A stretch of DNA of 64,000 bases from Corynebacterium lactis (lineage in GTDB: Bacteria; Actinomycetota; Actinomycetes; Mycobacteriales; Mycobacteriaceae): the NCBI RefSeq assembly GCF_900519355.1, contig NZ_ULHE01000004.1, positions 225,091 through 289,090 of the forward strand, given 5' to 3'. Position 1 is the first letter of the stretch. Each line of letters starts with the position of its first letter. Positions 45,023-54,462 of the stretch are shown piece by piece. A program made the position numbers and the translations under genes. The notes beneath the pieces are model-generated. The model was not told the origin of the DNA and did not search any database. It was given only the letters and a program-made list of their open reading frames with translations.

Positions 45023-46027
45023 ATGCAGCCGATTACACCTCCGAATGCAGATCCCACCGTCGTCGTCTGTGGTTCCATCCACTTAGATACGCTGGTCAGC
45101 GTGGATTCCGTACCGCCGGAGGGCGGGACGCTCATTGTCGACGACGGTGTGAACTCACTCGGCGGTAAGGGCGCGAACCAGGCCGTCGCCATCGCCTACG
45201 ACGGAGTCCGCGCGGTGATGGCCGGAACCGTCGGAGAGGACCGCGCGGCGGACTTCGTCATCGAGGAGCTCAACGCGCACGGAGTCGAGGTCCATTCCAT
45301 CAACACCTCCTGGGATCTGCCGACCGGCAGCGCCTTCGTGGCCACCAATAAGCAGGGTCGGCCGGTCATTTTCGTGCAGCGTGGCGCCGATGCCCTGACT
45401 GACCCCACCGACTTCACCGATGAATTCGCGGCGGCTGACATCGTCCTCGCCCAGGGAGAACTGCTGCCCGAGGCCACCGAGGCCATCGCGTCGGTCGCCT
45501 CCATGCACAATGTGCGCCTGGTACTGAACCTGAATCCGGTCACCGTCGCCACGCCCGCGCTCATTGACAACGCCAACCCCCTCATCGTCAACATGAAGGG
45601 CGCCTGGGAAACCCTGCGCCGCCTCGACATCTCCGAGGGCATCCTGGCCACCGACTACAAGGCACAAATCGAGGCTCTCCTGCAGTACTGCCCGAGCGTC
45701 GTTATGCTCCGCGGCGAGGGCGGCTGCCTGTGGGCCGAGGAGCCCAAGGACCTCGGCCAGGCCCCCACCATCTACCAGCAGCCAGCCCTCGTCGTGCCGC
45801 CGGAGAAGCTGGTCGACGCCACCGGGTCCGGCGACGCGTTCGTCGGCACGCTCACCGCGGAACTCGCGAAGGGCTCTCCGCTTGCCGACGCCATTTCGCT
45901 CGCGACCGCTGCTGGCGCAGCTGCCGTCCAGGCGGTGGGGGCGTGCGCCGCGTTCGCGCCGCGGGAGAAGCTGCTGGAAATCACCCAGCGCGAGGACTTC
46001 CCCGCTGCCCGCGTCTACGAGGGCTAG
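45023..46027 (+). CDS. PfkB-family carbohydrate kinase, ribokinase-like
   Basis: PfkB signature 1 is NSLGGKGANQAVA and signature 2 DATGSGDAFVGTL with the catalytic Asp. The 334-residue length fits. It phosphorylates a sugar or nucleoside; ribokinase is the closest match, but no ribose transporter is adjacent. ATG 45023 is chosen over the longer frame because of the -10 box 8 nt upstream. It converges with musI (7 nt between stops). Confidence 0.87.
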   Translation: MQPITPPNADPTVVVCGSIHLDTLVSVDSVPPEGGTLIVDDGVNSLGGKGANQAVAIAYDGVRAVMAGTVGEDRAADFVIEELNAHGVEVHSINTSWDLPTGSAFVATNKQGRPVIFVQRGADALTDPTDFTDEFAAADIVLAQGELLPEATEAIASVASMHNVRLVLNLNPVTVATPALIDNANPLIVNMKGAWETLRRLDISEGILATDYKAQIEALLQYCPSVVMLRGEGGCLWAEEPKDLGQAPTIYQQPALVVPPEKLVDATGSGDAFVGTLTAELAKGSPLADAISLATAAGAAAVQAVGACAAFAPREKLLEITQREDFPAARVYEG

Positions 46028-46034
46028 CGGGGTC

Positions 46035-46684
46035 CTAGCGGGGCTCGAGCCGCTTGGGCTCTGCGGGCTCGATCACGGGCTGCAGCGCGAGGGTGACCAG
46101 GTACCAGGACAGCGCGTTGCCGATGAGCACCCAGTAGGTGCCAATCGCCATCAGGTGCGTCGGGAAGAAGTACACGGCCAACGGCGCAATCAGCAGCGCT
46201 AGGACGGCCAGAGCCGTCCGCGGCAAGTGCTTGACGGCCAGCGCCGAGGCCTCCGCCAACGTCGCGGGCAGCGACGAGGGGCCGTCGGAAAGCGCGCACA
46301 GCGGATAAAACCAGGCGGTGATCCCGAGCAGCAGCAGGGTTCCCGAGGTCACGCCGGCTGCGAATACCAGGCCGGTCGTGCCCAGGTCGCGCGGGAGATG
46401 ACGTAGAACTCGTAGGCAATCCCGCTGCCGAGGACTAGCGTGACAAGCCACCACAGACTCGGCGAGAGCCAGTTGCGCAGCAGCGCCCGCAGGAAGGTAC
46501 GCGCGGGCCGGGAGCCCTCCTCGCGGACCATTTCGCGCACGACGACGGCACCAGCTCGGGTCGCGGCCCCCGCGGTGACGACGGGGAACGAAGCTATGAC
46601 CATCAGCAGGTTAATGATGACCAAATCCGCCAGGAGCGACCAGGCGGCGTAGAACTTGGTATCGGTGCTGAAGAATCTGTCCAC
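46035..46684 (-). pseudogene. musI: DUF624 membrane protein, MusI-like, frame broken near 46388
   Basis: The first part (MDRFFSTDTKFYAAWSLLADLVIINLLM) and the last part (DLGTTGLVFAAGVTSGTLLLLGITAWFYPL to RLEPR) lie in different frames. One added G in the coding strand (GCGACC to GCGGACC, ~46388) gives 216 residues with four to six transmembrane segments. DUF624/YesL proteins are linked to sugar ABC transporters. In C. glutamicum a small membrane protein MusI is needed with MusEFGK for maltose uptake; assignment here rests on position after musG. Start GTG 46684 has GGATGGAG; an ORF start at 46741 would lie in a terminator. Break probably a read error. Confidence 0.75.
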
Positions 46685-46710
46685 GGGTCTCCATCCTAGT
46701 AAAACGAGAA

Positions 46711-46734
46711 AACCCCAACCGAGGTGGTTGGGGT
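46711..46734 (-). terminator. Terminator after musG
   Basis: AACCCCAACC and GGTTGGGGTT (46711-46720 and 46725-46734) pair perfectly. On the minus strand TTTTCTCGTTTT follows, so musI is probably reached by read-through. Confidence 0.85.
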
Positions 46735-46760
46735 TTCTCATTCGGCACTCGTCAGCGGGC

Positions 46761-47654
46761 TTAGCCCTTCACGGCACCTGCCGCGACGCCCTCGATGATG
46801 TGCTTCTGCGTTGCAATGTAGAAGACAACGATCGGGATAATGGCGAGGACCAGCATTGCCATCATGGCGCCCAGGTCGCGGTTACCGTTCGAGCCGACGA
46901 AGCTCTGGACCACGACGGGGATGGTCTTGTATTCGGTGGACAGGCCGATGACCAGGTACGGCAGCAGGTAGTCGTTCCACACCCACATGGCGTTCAGGAT
47001 CGCGACGGTCACAGCGGTTGGCTTCAGCATCGGAAGCACGATGCAGAAGTAATTCTGCAGCGGGGATGCGCCGTCGATCATGGCGGCCTCCTCGATGTCC
47101 ACCGGGATGGACTTGATGAAGCCGGCGAACATGAAAACGGACAGGCCGGAGCCGAAGCCCAGGTACAGGACCACGATGCCGATCGGGTTGTTCAGCTGCA
47201 GCATGTCGGCGATCTTCACGGTCGGGAACATCACCATCTGGAACGGGATGACCATGGAGAACACGAACAGGTAGTACAGCAGCGACGTCCACCACGTCTT
47301 GACGCGGGTGATGTAGTAAGCGGTCATCGCGGAGAAGAACACGATCGCGATGACGGACAGAATCGTGATGACGAACGACCAGACGATGGCCCAGCCGAAG
47401 CCCTCCTTCATCAGGCCGACGGTGTAGTTCTCGACGCCCACCCACATGTCGCCGAGCGGCAACTGGAACGGGTTGTCGGAGATTGCGAACTTGCTCTTGA
47501 AGGAGTTGAAGAGGATGAAGGCAATCGGGCCGAGGAACACGACGGTCAGGAACACCAGGATGGCGTAGATGATGCCCTTGGCGACACCGCCGACCTTGGC
47601 CTCGTCCTGGGTGCTCTTTTTAGCAGCTTTAGTCTTAACAGCAGCGTCAGACAT
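46761..47654 (-). CDS. musG: Maltose-type ABC transporter permease, MalG family
   Basis: Six transmembrane helices and the EAA loop EEAAMIDGASPLQNYFCIVLP that contacts the ATPase. 297 residues with a lysine-rich N-terminal tail. Start ATG 47654 has GGAGG upstream, 1 nt after the musF stop, so the two are translationally coupled. Substrate maltose/maltotriose is inferred from the C. glutamicum mus operon, not from the sequence. Confidence 0.88.
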   Translation of the reverse strand: MSDAAVKTKAAKKSTQDEAKVGGVAKGIIYAILVFLTVVFLGPIAFILFNSFKSKFAISDNPFQLPLGDMWVGVENYTVGLMKEGFGWAIVWSFVITILSVIAIVFFSAMTAYYITRVKTWWTSLLYYLFVFSMVIPFQMVMFPTVKIADMLQLNNPIGIVVLYLGFGSGLSVFMFAGFIKSIPVDIEEAAMIDGASPLQNYFCIVLPMLKPTAVTVAILNAMWVWNDYLLPYLVIGLSTEYKTIPVVVQSFVGSNGNRDLGAMMAMLVLAIIPIVVFYIATQKHIIEGVAAGAVKG

Positions 47655-47655
47655 T

Positions 47656-48501
47656 TTATGCCTCCACTTCCTTGCTGCGGGTTGCGCGCAGCTGCAGCAT
47701 TGCGATTGCAACGACCACGACAACGAAGATCACGGCCTTCGCCTGGCCGACGCCCTCAACGCCGATGCGGTTGAACATGGTGTTGACGATGTTCAGGGCG
47801 ACCATCTCGGTCTCGTTGCTCGGAGCACCGTTGGTCAGCGCCAGGTTCTGGTCGAAGAGCTTGAAGGTGTTCGACAGGGTCAGGAACAGGCAGATGGTAA
47901 TCGACGGCATCACCATCGGGATGGTGACGTGGCGCAGGATTTCCCAGCGGCCGGCGCCGTCAATCTCGGCGGCCTCGATCAGCTCCGGCGGAACGTTCTG
48001 CAGGCCGGCGATGTAAATAATCATCATGTAGCCGACCAGCTGCCAGTTGATCAAGATGATCAGGCCGGCGTAGCCGAACTTCCAGTCGGAGACAATCGTC
48101 GTGCCGTACGACGCCAGCACGGCGTTGATCATCGACTGCCAGGTGTAGCCCAGGACGATGCCGCCGATCAGGTTCGGCATGAAGAACACCGTGCGGAAGA
48201 AATTCGTGCCCTTGAGCTTGCGCGTCAGAATCCACGCAATCCAGAAGGCGAACAGGTTCACCGTGATCACGGAGACGACAACCACCAGTGCGGTAAAGCC
48301 GAAGGAGGCGATGAAGCCCTCACGCTGGCTAAAAGCCTTCTGGTAGTTCTCGACGCCGACCCACTGGGCATCGGTGATGGTTGTGAAATCAGTAAAAGAG
48401 AGGAAGAAACCAATCACGAACGGCACAAGGAACGCGATTGCAAAGGCAATCAACGTCGGCAGGACGAAGATTGGGAAGTATTTTTTCAAGGTTGCTTGCA
48501 T
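47656..48501 (-). CDS. musF: Maltose-type ABC transporter permease, MalF family
   Basis: A 281-residue permease with six hydrophobic segments and an EAA loop IEAAEIDGAGRWEILRHVTIP. Forms the heterodimeric channel with MusG. It follows a hairpin that separates it from musE. Confidence 0.88.
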   Translation of the reverse strand: MQATLKKYFPIFVLPTLIAFAIAFLVPFVIGFFLSFTDFTTITDAQWVGVENYQKAFSQREGFIASFGFTALVVVVSVITVNLFAFWIAWILTRKLKGTNFFRTVFFMPNLIGGIVLGYTWQSMINAVLASYGTTIVSDWKFGYAGLIILINWQLVGYMMIIYIAGLQNVPPELIEAAEIDGAGRWEILRHVTIPMVMPSITICLFLTLSNTFKLFDQNLALTNGAPSNETEMVALNIVNTMFNRIGVEGVGQAKAVIFVVVVVAIAMLQLRATRSKEVEA

Positions 48502-48524
48502 CTACAACACCGCTTAATCAGGGC

Positions 48525-48581
48525 AAAAGGCGGGGCGCGGACCCAAGGGACCTCTCGGCCACGTAAAGACCGCGCCCCGCC
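48525..48581 (-). terminator. Hairpin between musE and musF (attenuating terminator)
   Basis: Arms GGCGGGGCGCGG (48529-48540) and CCGCGCCCCGCC (48570-48581) are a perfect 12-bp stem. On the minus strand it is followed by TTTTGCCC. A partial terminator here would make more binding protein than permease, as is common in such operons. Confidence 0.8.
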
Positions 48582-48697
48582 TGTCAATGCCTAGTTATTG
48601 GCACGTGTCCGGCCGGGGAAAAACTCCCCCGAGCCAGGGCAACGCTATATGAACTGTGCGGGCCTTGCCGAAACTCCGCGAAGGCCACGCCAGATGA

Positions 48698-50026
48698 TTA
48701 CTTGCTGGAGGACTCGGCAGCCCAGCTGTCGGCGAAGGTCTTCACGACCTGATCCCACTGCATCTTGCCGGATGCGTACTGCGCGAGTGCAGCACCGAAG
48801 TCATCCTTGAACTGCTGGGACGGGAAGTACTGGAAGTCCCACGGGATGGTGGCGGTTTCCTTGTCGGCGATGGCTGCGGCGACCTGCTTTGCCAGCGGGT
48901 CATTCGGGGTGTCAGCGTCCGTGAAGTTCTTGAACGGAGCGATGAAGCCCAGGTCCTCGACGACGTACTTCTTGCCCTCGTCGGTGTTGAACAGCCAGTT
49001 GACGAAGTCCTTGGTGGCCTTCTGGGAAGCCTCGGAAGCCTTGGCGTTGACGGTCAGGTAGTTCTCGGTACCGACCGAGATACCGGTCTTAGCCTCGTCC
49101 TTCAGGCCCATGTACATCGGCATGAACTTGATCTTGTCTTCCTTGACCACGTTGCCGGAGACCTCGGAGATCTGCGACCATGCCCAGTTGCCGTTCTGGA
49201 CCATTGCGGCCTTGCCCTGAGCGAACTCTGCCATGGAGTCGGAGACGGCCTTCGACGGTGCGAGGGTCTTCTCGACGGTGGAGTTGTTCAGGTACAGGTC
49301 GAAGAGGTTCTTGTACTCCTTGTTGTACTTGAACTTCACGTCTGCGCTCGGCTTGGTGCCAAGGTCCTCGAACTCGTAGTGGACCGGGCCATTTGCCAGG
49401 TGGGTCTGCCAGCGCCAGTCCTCACCGGATGCCAGCGAGGTCGACGCGAAGGTGCCGGAGATGCCCAGCTTGTCCTTCTTGGCCTGCATGTCCTCGGCGA
49501 CTTCCTTCAGCTTGTCGAAGCCCTTGACCTCGTCCATGCTCTTGGCCTTCGCATCCGGCAGGGCGAAGTACTTGTCCATGATCTCCTGGTTGTAGATCAG
49601 GCCATAGCCCTCGACGGCGAACGGGACGCCGTAGACCTTGCCATCCTCACCCTTGAGCGGCTCGATGCCCTCGTTGAGGTTTTTGGCGATCTCGGTGTCC
49701 GACATGTCCGCCATGTAGTCCTTCCAGGTCTTCATGCCGGTCGGACCGTTGACCTGGAAGAGGGTCGGAGCGCCCTTCTTGCCGATTTCAGCCTTCAGGG
49801 TCTGCTCGTAGGAACCGGAAGCGGCGGTGACGACCTTGACCGCAACGCCGGTCTTGTCTGTGTAGGCCTTGGCGATCTTCTGGTACGCGGCGTCCTGCTC
49901 CGGCTTGAAGTTCAGGAAGTACACACCGCCGTCCGCAGCTGCGTCATCGCTGGAGCAGGCAACCAGGCCCGCGGTGGCCATTACGCCAGCAGCGAGGAGA
50001 GCGGATGCACGCTTGAAGTTCTTCAC
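48698..50026 (-). CDS. musE: Sugar ABC transporter substrate-binding lipoprotein
   Basis: The N-terminus is a lipoprotein signal peptide: KNFKR, a hydrophobic stretch, and the lipobox LVAC followed by SSDDAAADG. The mature protein is a family 1 solute-binding protein of about 420 residues. GTG 50026 is chosen because AAGGGAGA precedes it and it begins the signal peptide. Binding specificity for maltose is inferred from operon synteny with C. glutamicum. Confidence 0.9.
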   Translation of the reverse strand: MKNFKRASALLAAGVMATAGLVACSSDDAAADGGVYFLNFKPEQDAAYQKIAKAYTDKTGVAVKVVTAASGSYEQTLKAEIGKKGAPTLFQVNGPTGMKTWKDYMADMSDTEIAKNLNEGIEPLKGEDGKVYGVPFAVEGYGLIYNQEIMDKYFALPDAKAKSMDEVKGFDKLKEVAEDMQAKKDKLGISGTFASTSLASGEDWRWQTHLANGPVHYEFEDLGTKPSADVKFKYNKEYKNLFDLYLNNSTVEKTLAPSKAVSDSMAEFAQGKAAMVQNGNWAWSQISEVSGNVVKEDKIKFMPMYMGLKDEAKTGISVGTENYLTVNAKASEASQKATKDFVNWLFNTDEGKKYVVEDLGFIAPFKNFTDADTPNDPLAKQVAAAIADKETATIPWDFQYFPSQQFKDDFGAALAQYASGKMQWDQVVKTFADSWAAESSSK

Positions 50027-50452
50027 TATTTTTCTCCCTTGAGGAAAAGGGCGACTTGCCACTCACCCCACCCGGGGCCAAGCAGTCACGCCTTAGTCGG
50101 ATATCCCCTTTTAAGGAGCCTTTTTCACCGCACTCTCCGCTGTGAATAACGGCCCTTTCCGGGGATTGGTCTCAGTCTCAAATCTTACAAGCGCTAAATC
50201 GATTGAGAACAGATTTTTAGCATGCTGCGAACAAATGCAAAGAAAAATGCTTGCCGACGTTCCGCACCACAGGCCCGTTTTCGCAGTGTACGGGCATAAA
50301 TTCCACAATTTCCCACAGAACGGGACAGGAAAAACCCCGGTGAACTTGATTTAAGTCTCAGGAAAACTACCCCTGTTTGTACCAAGTTATTAACTTTATA
50401 AACGCTCCCGGACCAGGGCGATGTCGCCCGAGGCCTCTGCGCACCCGGCTCC
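50027..50452. other. Regulatory region upstream of musE; no gene seen
   Basis: 426 AT-richer nt between the DUF4032 stop and musE. It contains the palindromes AGCGCT (50190-50195) and AATCGATT (50197-50204) side by side and a TGTGA half site at about 50141, possible sites for LacI-type or GlxR regulators; none is a full consensus. A one-mismatch copy of the dispersed 12-mer lies at 50248. Likely holds the musE promoter. Confidence 0.45.
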
Positions 50453-51715
50453 TCATCCAAAATCGACGAGCGCGTCCAGACCAGCCCCATCGGTGTCGTC
50501 GTCGTCTCCAGTCGGCAAGTAGACGGCCTCATCCCGGTGTCCAGGCAGAACTAGATCGATGTAACTGCGGGTCGCCTCCGCAAGCGAGACATCCGCCCGG
50601 CGCTTTTCAGCCATGTACCACCGATGCTCGAGAATCTCGTGGAAGATCTGCGCATCCTGAAGCTTTCCCTTGAGCCCCGCGGGGACCTGAGAAATCGTTG
50701 CTTCGAATACTTCGCTCACCCAGCGGTGCGCGACCTGCTCCAACGGCATGTTCTCCAGGCCCGCGGCAAGCCGATAGGTCTGCATGCTGTTGAGCATGCG
50801 CCTGGCCTGCTGTTCCTGAACATCCAGGCCGGTCAGCCGCATCAGTTGCCGGTGGTGGTGCCCCGCGTCGACCACCCTGGGCCTGAACACCACTCGGTTG
50901 TCTTCGCTGGTGACCTTCAGCTCCCCGACGTCGAAGCCCAGGTCGTTGAGGCGGCGGATACGCTCATCGACCCGCCACGCCTCCTCCAGGCCGATGGACT
51001 CTTCCCCCGTCAGCTCCTGCCACAACCCCGTGTAGCGTTCCTCGATGCGAGTGCCGATGTCGATGACGTCCACCCCGCAGTCCAGAAGCCCACCCGCCTG
51101 GAGGTCCATCAACTCGCCGATGATGTTCGTGCGCGCAACGTCTACGTCGTAAAGCCTGCGCTGATCGGAGAGGCTTCCCTTCAGGTCCCCGGTCTCGGCG
51201 TCGACGAGGTAGGCGGAGAAGGCATCGGCGTCCCGGCGAAAGAGCGTGTTCGACAGCGACACGTCTCCCCAGTAGAAGCCCTGCAGGTGCAGCCGGACCA
51301 GCAGCACGGCGAGCGAATCGATGAGCCTGACGACGGTGTCCGGGGTGACCTGCTGCGAGAATACGGCGCGGTACGGCAACGAGTACTGCAGGTGCTCAGT
51401 GACCAGGGCGGCGGTCAGCGGGTTGCCGTCAGCGTCCTTGCGGCCGGTGATCACGGCTAGTGGCCGGACCGCGGGAGCGCCCATGCGCCCCAGGTCGCGG
51501 AGCATGCGGTACTCATGATGCGCCGTAAACTCGCCGATTTCCTTGACCGCGATAACGCGGTCGTCGAGGTTGATAAAACGCACAACGTGCCTCGAAATGC
51601 CCTGGGGCAGGGCCGCGAGGAGATCGTCGGTCCACTGCTCCAGAGGCGTGTGCCACGGCAGACGCAGGAGCTGCGAGGCAACTGTGGTCGCTGCGATCTT
51701 CATGGATTCCGCCAC
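50453..51715 (-). CDS. DUF4032 protein with lipopolysaccharide-kinase-like fold
   Basis: The middle has a protein-kinase-like catalytic pattern: HLQGFYWGDVSLSNTLFRRD followed by YLVDAETGDL, which resembles HxD...N and DFG-type motifs of Kdo/WaaP kinases. The C-terminal half is the DUF4032 region, and it ends in an acidic tail. Such genes lie beside sugar ABC transporter genes in corynebacteria; the role is unknown. The start is uncertain: GTG 51715 has GGATTGAGGA upstream, with TTG 51727 and ATG 51703 in frame. It is downstream of musK (110 nt). Confidence 0.75.
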   Translation of the reverse strand: MAESMKIAATTVASQLLRLPWHTPLEQWTDDLLAALPQGISRHVVRFINLDDRVIAVKEIGEFTAHHEYRMLRDLGRMGAPAVRPLAVITGRKDADGNPLTAALVTEHLQYSLPYRAVFSQQVTPDTVVRLIDSLAVLLVRLHLQGFYWGDVSLSNTLFRRDADAFSAYLVDAETGDLKGSLSDQRRLYDVDVARTNIIGELMDLQAGGLLDCGVDVIDIGTRIEERYTGLWQELTGEESIGLEEAWRVDERIRRLNDLGFDVGELKVTSEDNRVVFRPRVVDAGHHHRQLMRLTGLDVQEQQARRMLNSMQTYRLAAGLENMPLEQVAHRWVSEVFEATISQVPAGLKGKLQDAQIFHEILEHRWYMAEKRRADVSLAEATRSYIDLVLPGHRDEAVYLPTGDDDDTDGAGLDALVDFG

Positions 51716-51824
51716 GATGATCCTCAATCCTTCTAAGCCCGATAAATACGCGAGGCCCAGGCTCTGAACGCTCAGATCCCGGGCCTCACCACGGCAAAAA
51801 TAGCCGGACTGCGATTAGCTCGAA

Positions 51825-52961
<1,137 letters not shown>

Positions 52962-53057
52962 GAGAAATACACCTTTCATCGGCAGGTACGTGCCGAACGA
53001 TCCGAGTGAAAGATAACAGCAGAATTGGCCCTGCGTATCTGCCTTGAAATTCTACGC

Positions 53058-54332
53058 TTAATCGAGCAACCCGGTCACCAGCTCCGCAATCTTGGAGCGC
53101 TCCGAGCGCTTCAGCGTCACGTGGGCGAAGAGCTCGTTGCCCTTCAACTTCTCAATCACCGCCTGCACCCCGTCGTGCCTGCCGACGCGGAGGTTGTCAC
53201 GTTGCGCCACATCGTGCGTCAACACCACCCGGGAGTTGGTGCCGAGCCGCGAGAGCACGGTCAGCAGGACGTTGCGCTCCAGCGACTGCGCCTCGTCGAC
53301 GATGACGAAGCTGTCGTGCAGGCTGCGCCCCCGAATGTGGGTCAGCGGCAGGACCTCCAGCATGTCGCGGGCCGCGATCTCCTCCATCACGTTGTCCGAG
53401 ACCAGCCCCTCCAAGGTGTCGTAGACGGCCTGCGCCCAGGGGTTCATCTTCTCGTTCTCCGTGCCCGGCAGGTAGCCGAGGTTCTGCCCGCCGACGGCGT
53501 AGAGCGGCCGGAACACGACGATGCGGCGGTGCAGGCCCCGCTCGAGCACCGCCTCCAGTCCCGCGCACAGCGCCATCGCGGACTTGCCCGTTCCGGCGCG
53601 CCCGCCCAGGGACACAATCCCGATCTCTTCATCCAGCAGCAGGTCCAGCGCGATGCGCTGCTCCGCCGAGCGCCCCTTCACACCGAAGGCCTCCTGGTCT
53701 CCGCGCACCAGCCGCACAACGCCGGGGGCACTCACGCGGCCCAGGGCGGACTGGCTGCCCGAACTCATCTGCACCCCGCAGTGCAGCGGCTGGTTGCGCA
53801 CCTGCTCCAGCTCGAGGAAGCCGTTGGCGAAGAGCCGGTCGATCTCCTCCGGGTCGACGTCGAGCTCCATAAAACCCGAGTAGCCGGTCAGCACCACGTC
53901 CTGGGCACGGTAGTCGTCGGCAGGCAGGCCAACGGCACCCGCCTTGACGCGCAACGGGATGTCCTTGGTGACCAGGACGACATCGCGGCCCTCATGAAGA
54001 AGGTTGAGCGCGCAGGCGAGGATGCGGTGGTCGTTGGCGTCATTGCGGAAGCCCGCGGGCAGGACGGAGGGGTCGGAGTGATTGAGCTCGATATGCAAAA
54101 GCCCGCCAACATCGTTGGCGGGCACAGGGCGGTCCAGGTGGCCGTGGCGGTAACGGAGCTCCTCAAGGAACCGGAGGGCCTCGCGGGCGAACCAGCCGAG
54201 CTCCAGGTGGTGGCGCTTGGCCTCCAACTCGCTGACGACGACCAGGGGAAGAACGACGTCGTGCTCATCGAACTTCCGGGCCGCATGAGGGTCGGAAAGG
54301 AGGACCGAGGTATCGAGTACGTATGTTCTCAT
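53058..54332 (-). CDS. phoH2: PhoH2-type protein: PIN RNase domain fused to PhoH ATPase
   Basis: The N-terminal PIN domain has [15 protein letters not shown], an acidic cluster (VSELEAKR) and DANDHRIL. The C-terminal PhoH domain has Walker [14 protein letters not shown] and Walker [12 protein letters not shown]. PhoH2 proteins of mycobacteria are sequence-dependent RNA helicase/RNases. 424 residues, complete. The mycobacterial partner antitoxin phoAT was not found: the 130 nt upstream hold no ORF. TAGCCT 6 nt before ATG 54332 suggests a leaderless start. Confidence 0.9.
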   Translation of the reverse strand: MRTYVLDTSVLLSDPHAARKFDEHDVVLPLVVVSELEAKRHHLELGWFAREALRFLEELRYRHGHLDRPVPANDVGGLLHIELNHSDPSVLPAGFRNDANDHRILACALNLLHEGRDVVLVTKDIPLRVKAGAVGLPADDYRAQDVVLTGYSGFMELDVDPEEIDRLFANGFLELEQVRNQPLHCGVQMSSGSQSALGRVSAPGVVRLVRGDQEAFGVKGRSAEQRIALDLLLDEEIGIVSLGGRAGTGKSAMALCAGLEAVLERGLHRRIVVFRPLYAVGGQNLGYLPGTENEKMNPWAQAVYDTLEGLVSDNVMEEIAARDMLEVLPLTHIRGRSLHDSFVIVDEAQSLERNVLLTVLSRLGTNSRVVLTHDVAQRDNLRVGRHDGVQAVIEKLKGNELFAHVTLKRSERSKIAELVTGLLD

Positions 54333-54462
54333 GCGCCCAGGCTACGAGCCGGACATGGAAATTACGTGGTTGTGAGATGAATCCTCGGTTAAGGAACACC
54401 GACCCTTCCGGTTAATACTTCTCAGCCTCAGGTTGAACGCGAAGGTTAATCTAGCGCGCAGG

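Larger units (their letters stand above)
846..45890. repeat. Dispersed 12-mer CGTCGGCAAGCG / CGCTTGCCGACG
   Basis: Exact copies start at 846, 4628, 12392, 13283, 15013, 16198, 22471, 26735, 29653, 34160, 44720 and 45879. One-mismatch copies start at 3245, 8378, 39028 and 50248. They occur in both orientations, inside genes and between them, and in several reading frames. In copies read as Leu-Ala-Asp they use CTT, a rare codon in this GC-rich genome. Coordinates given span the first to last exact copy. Confidence 0.8.
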
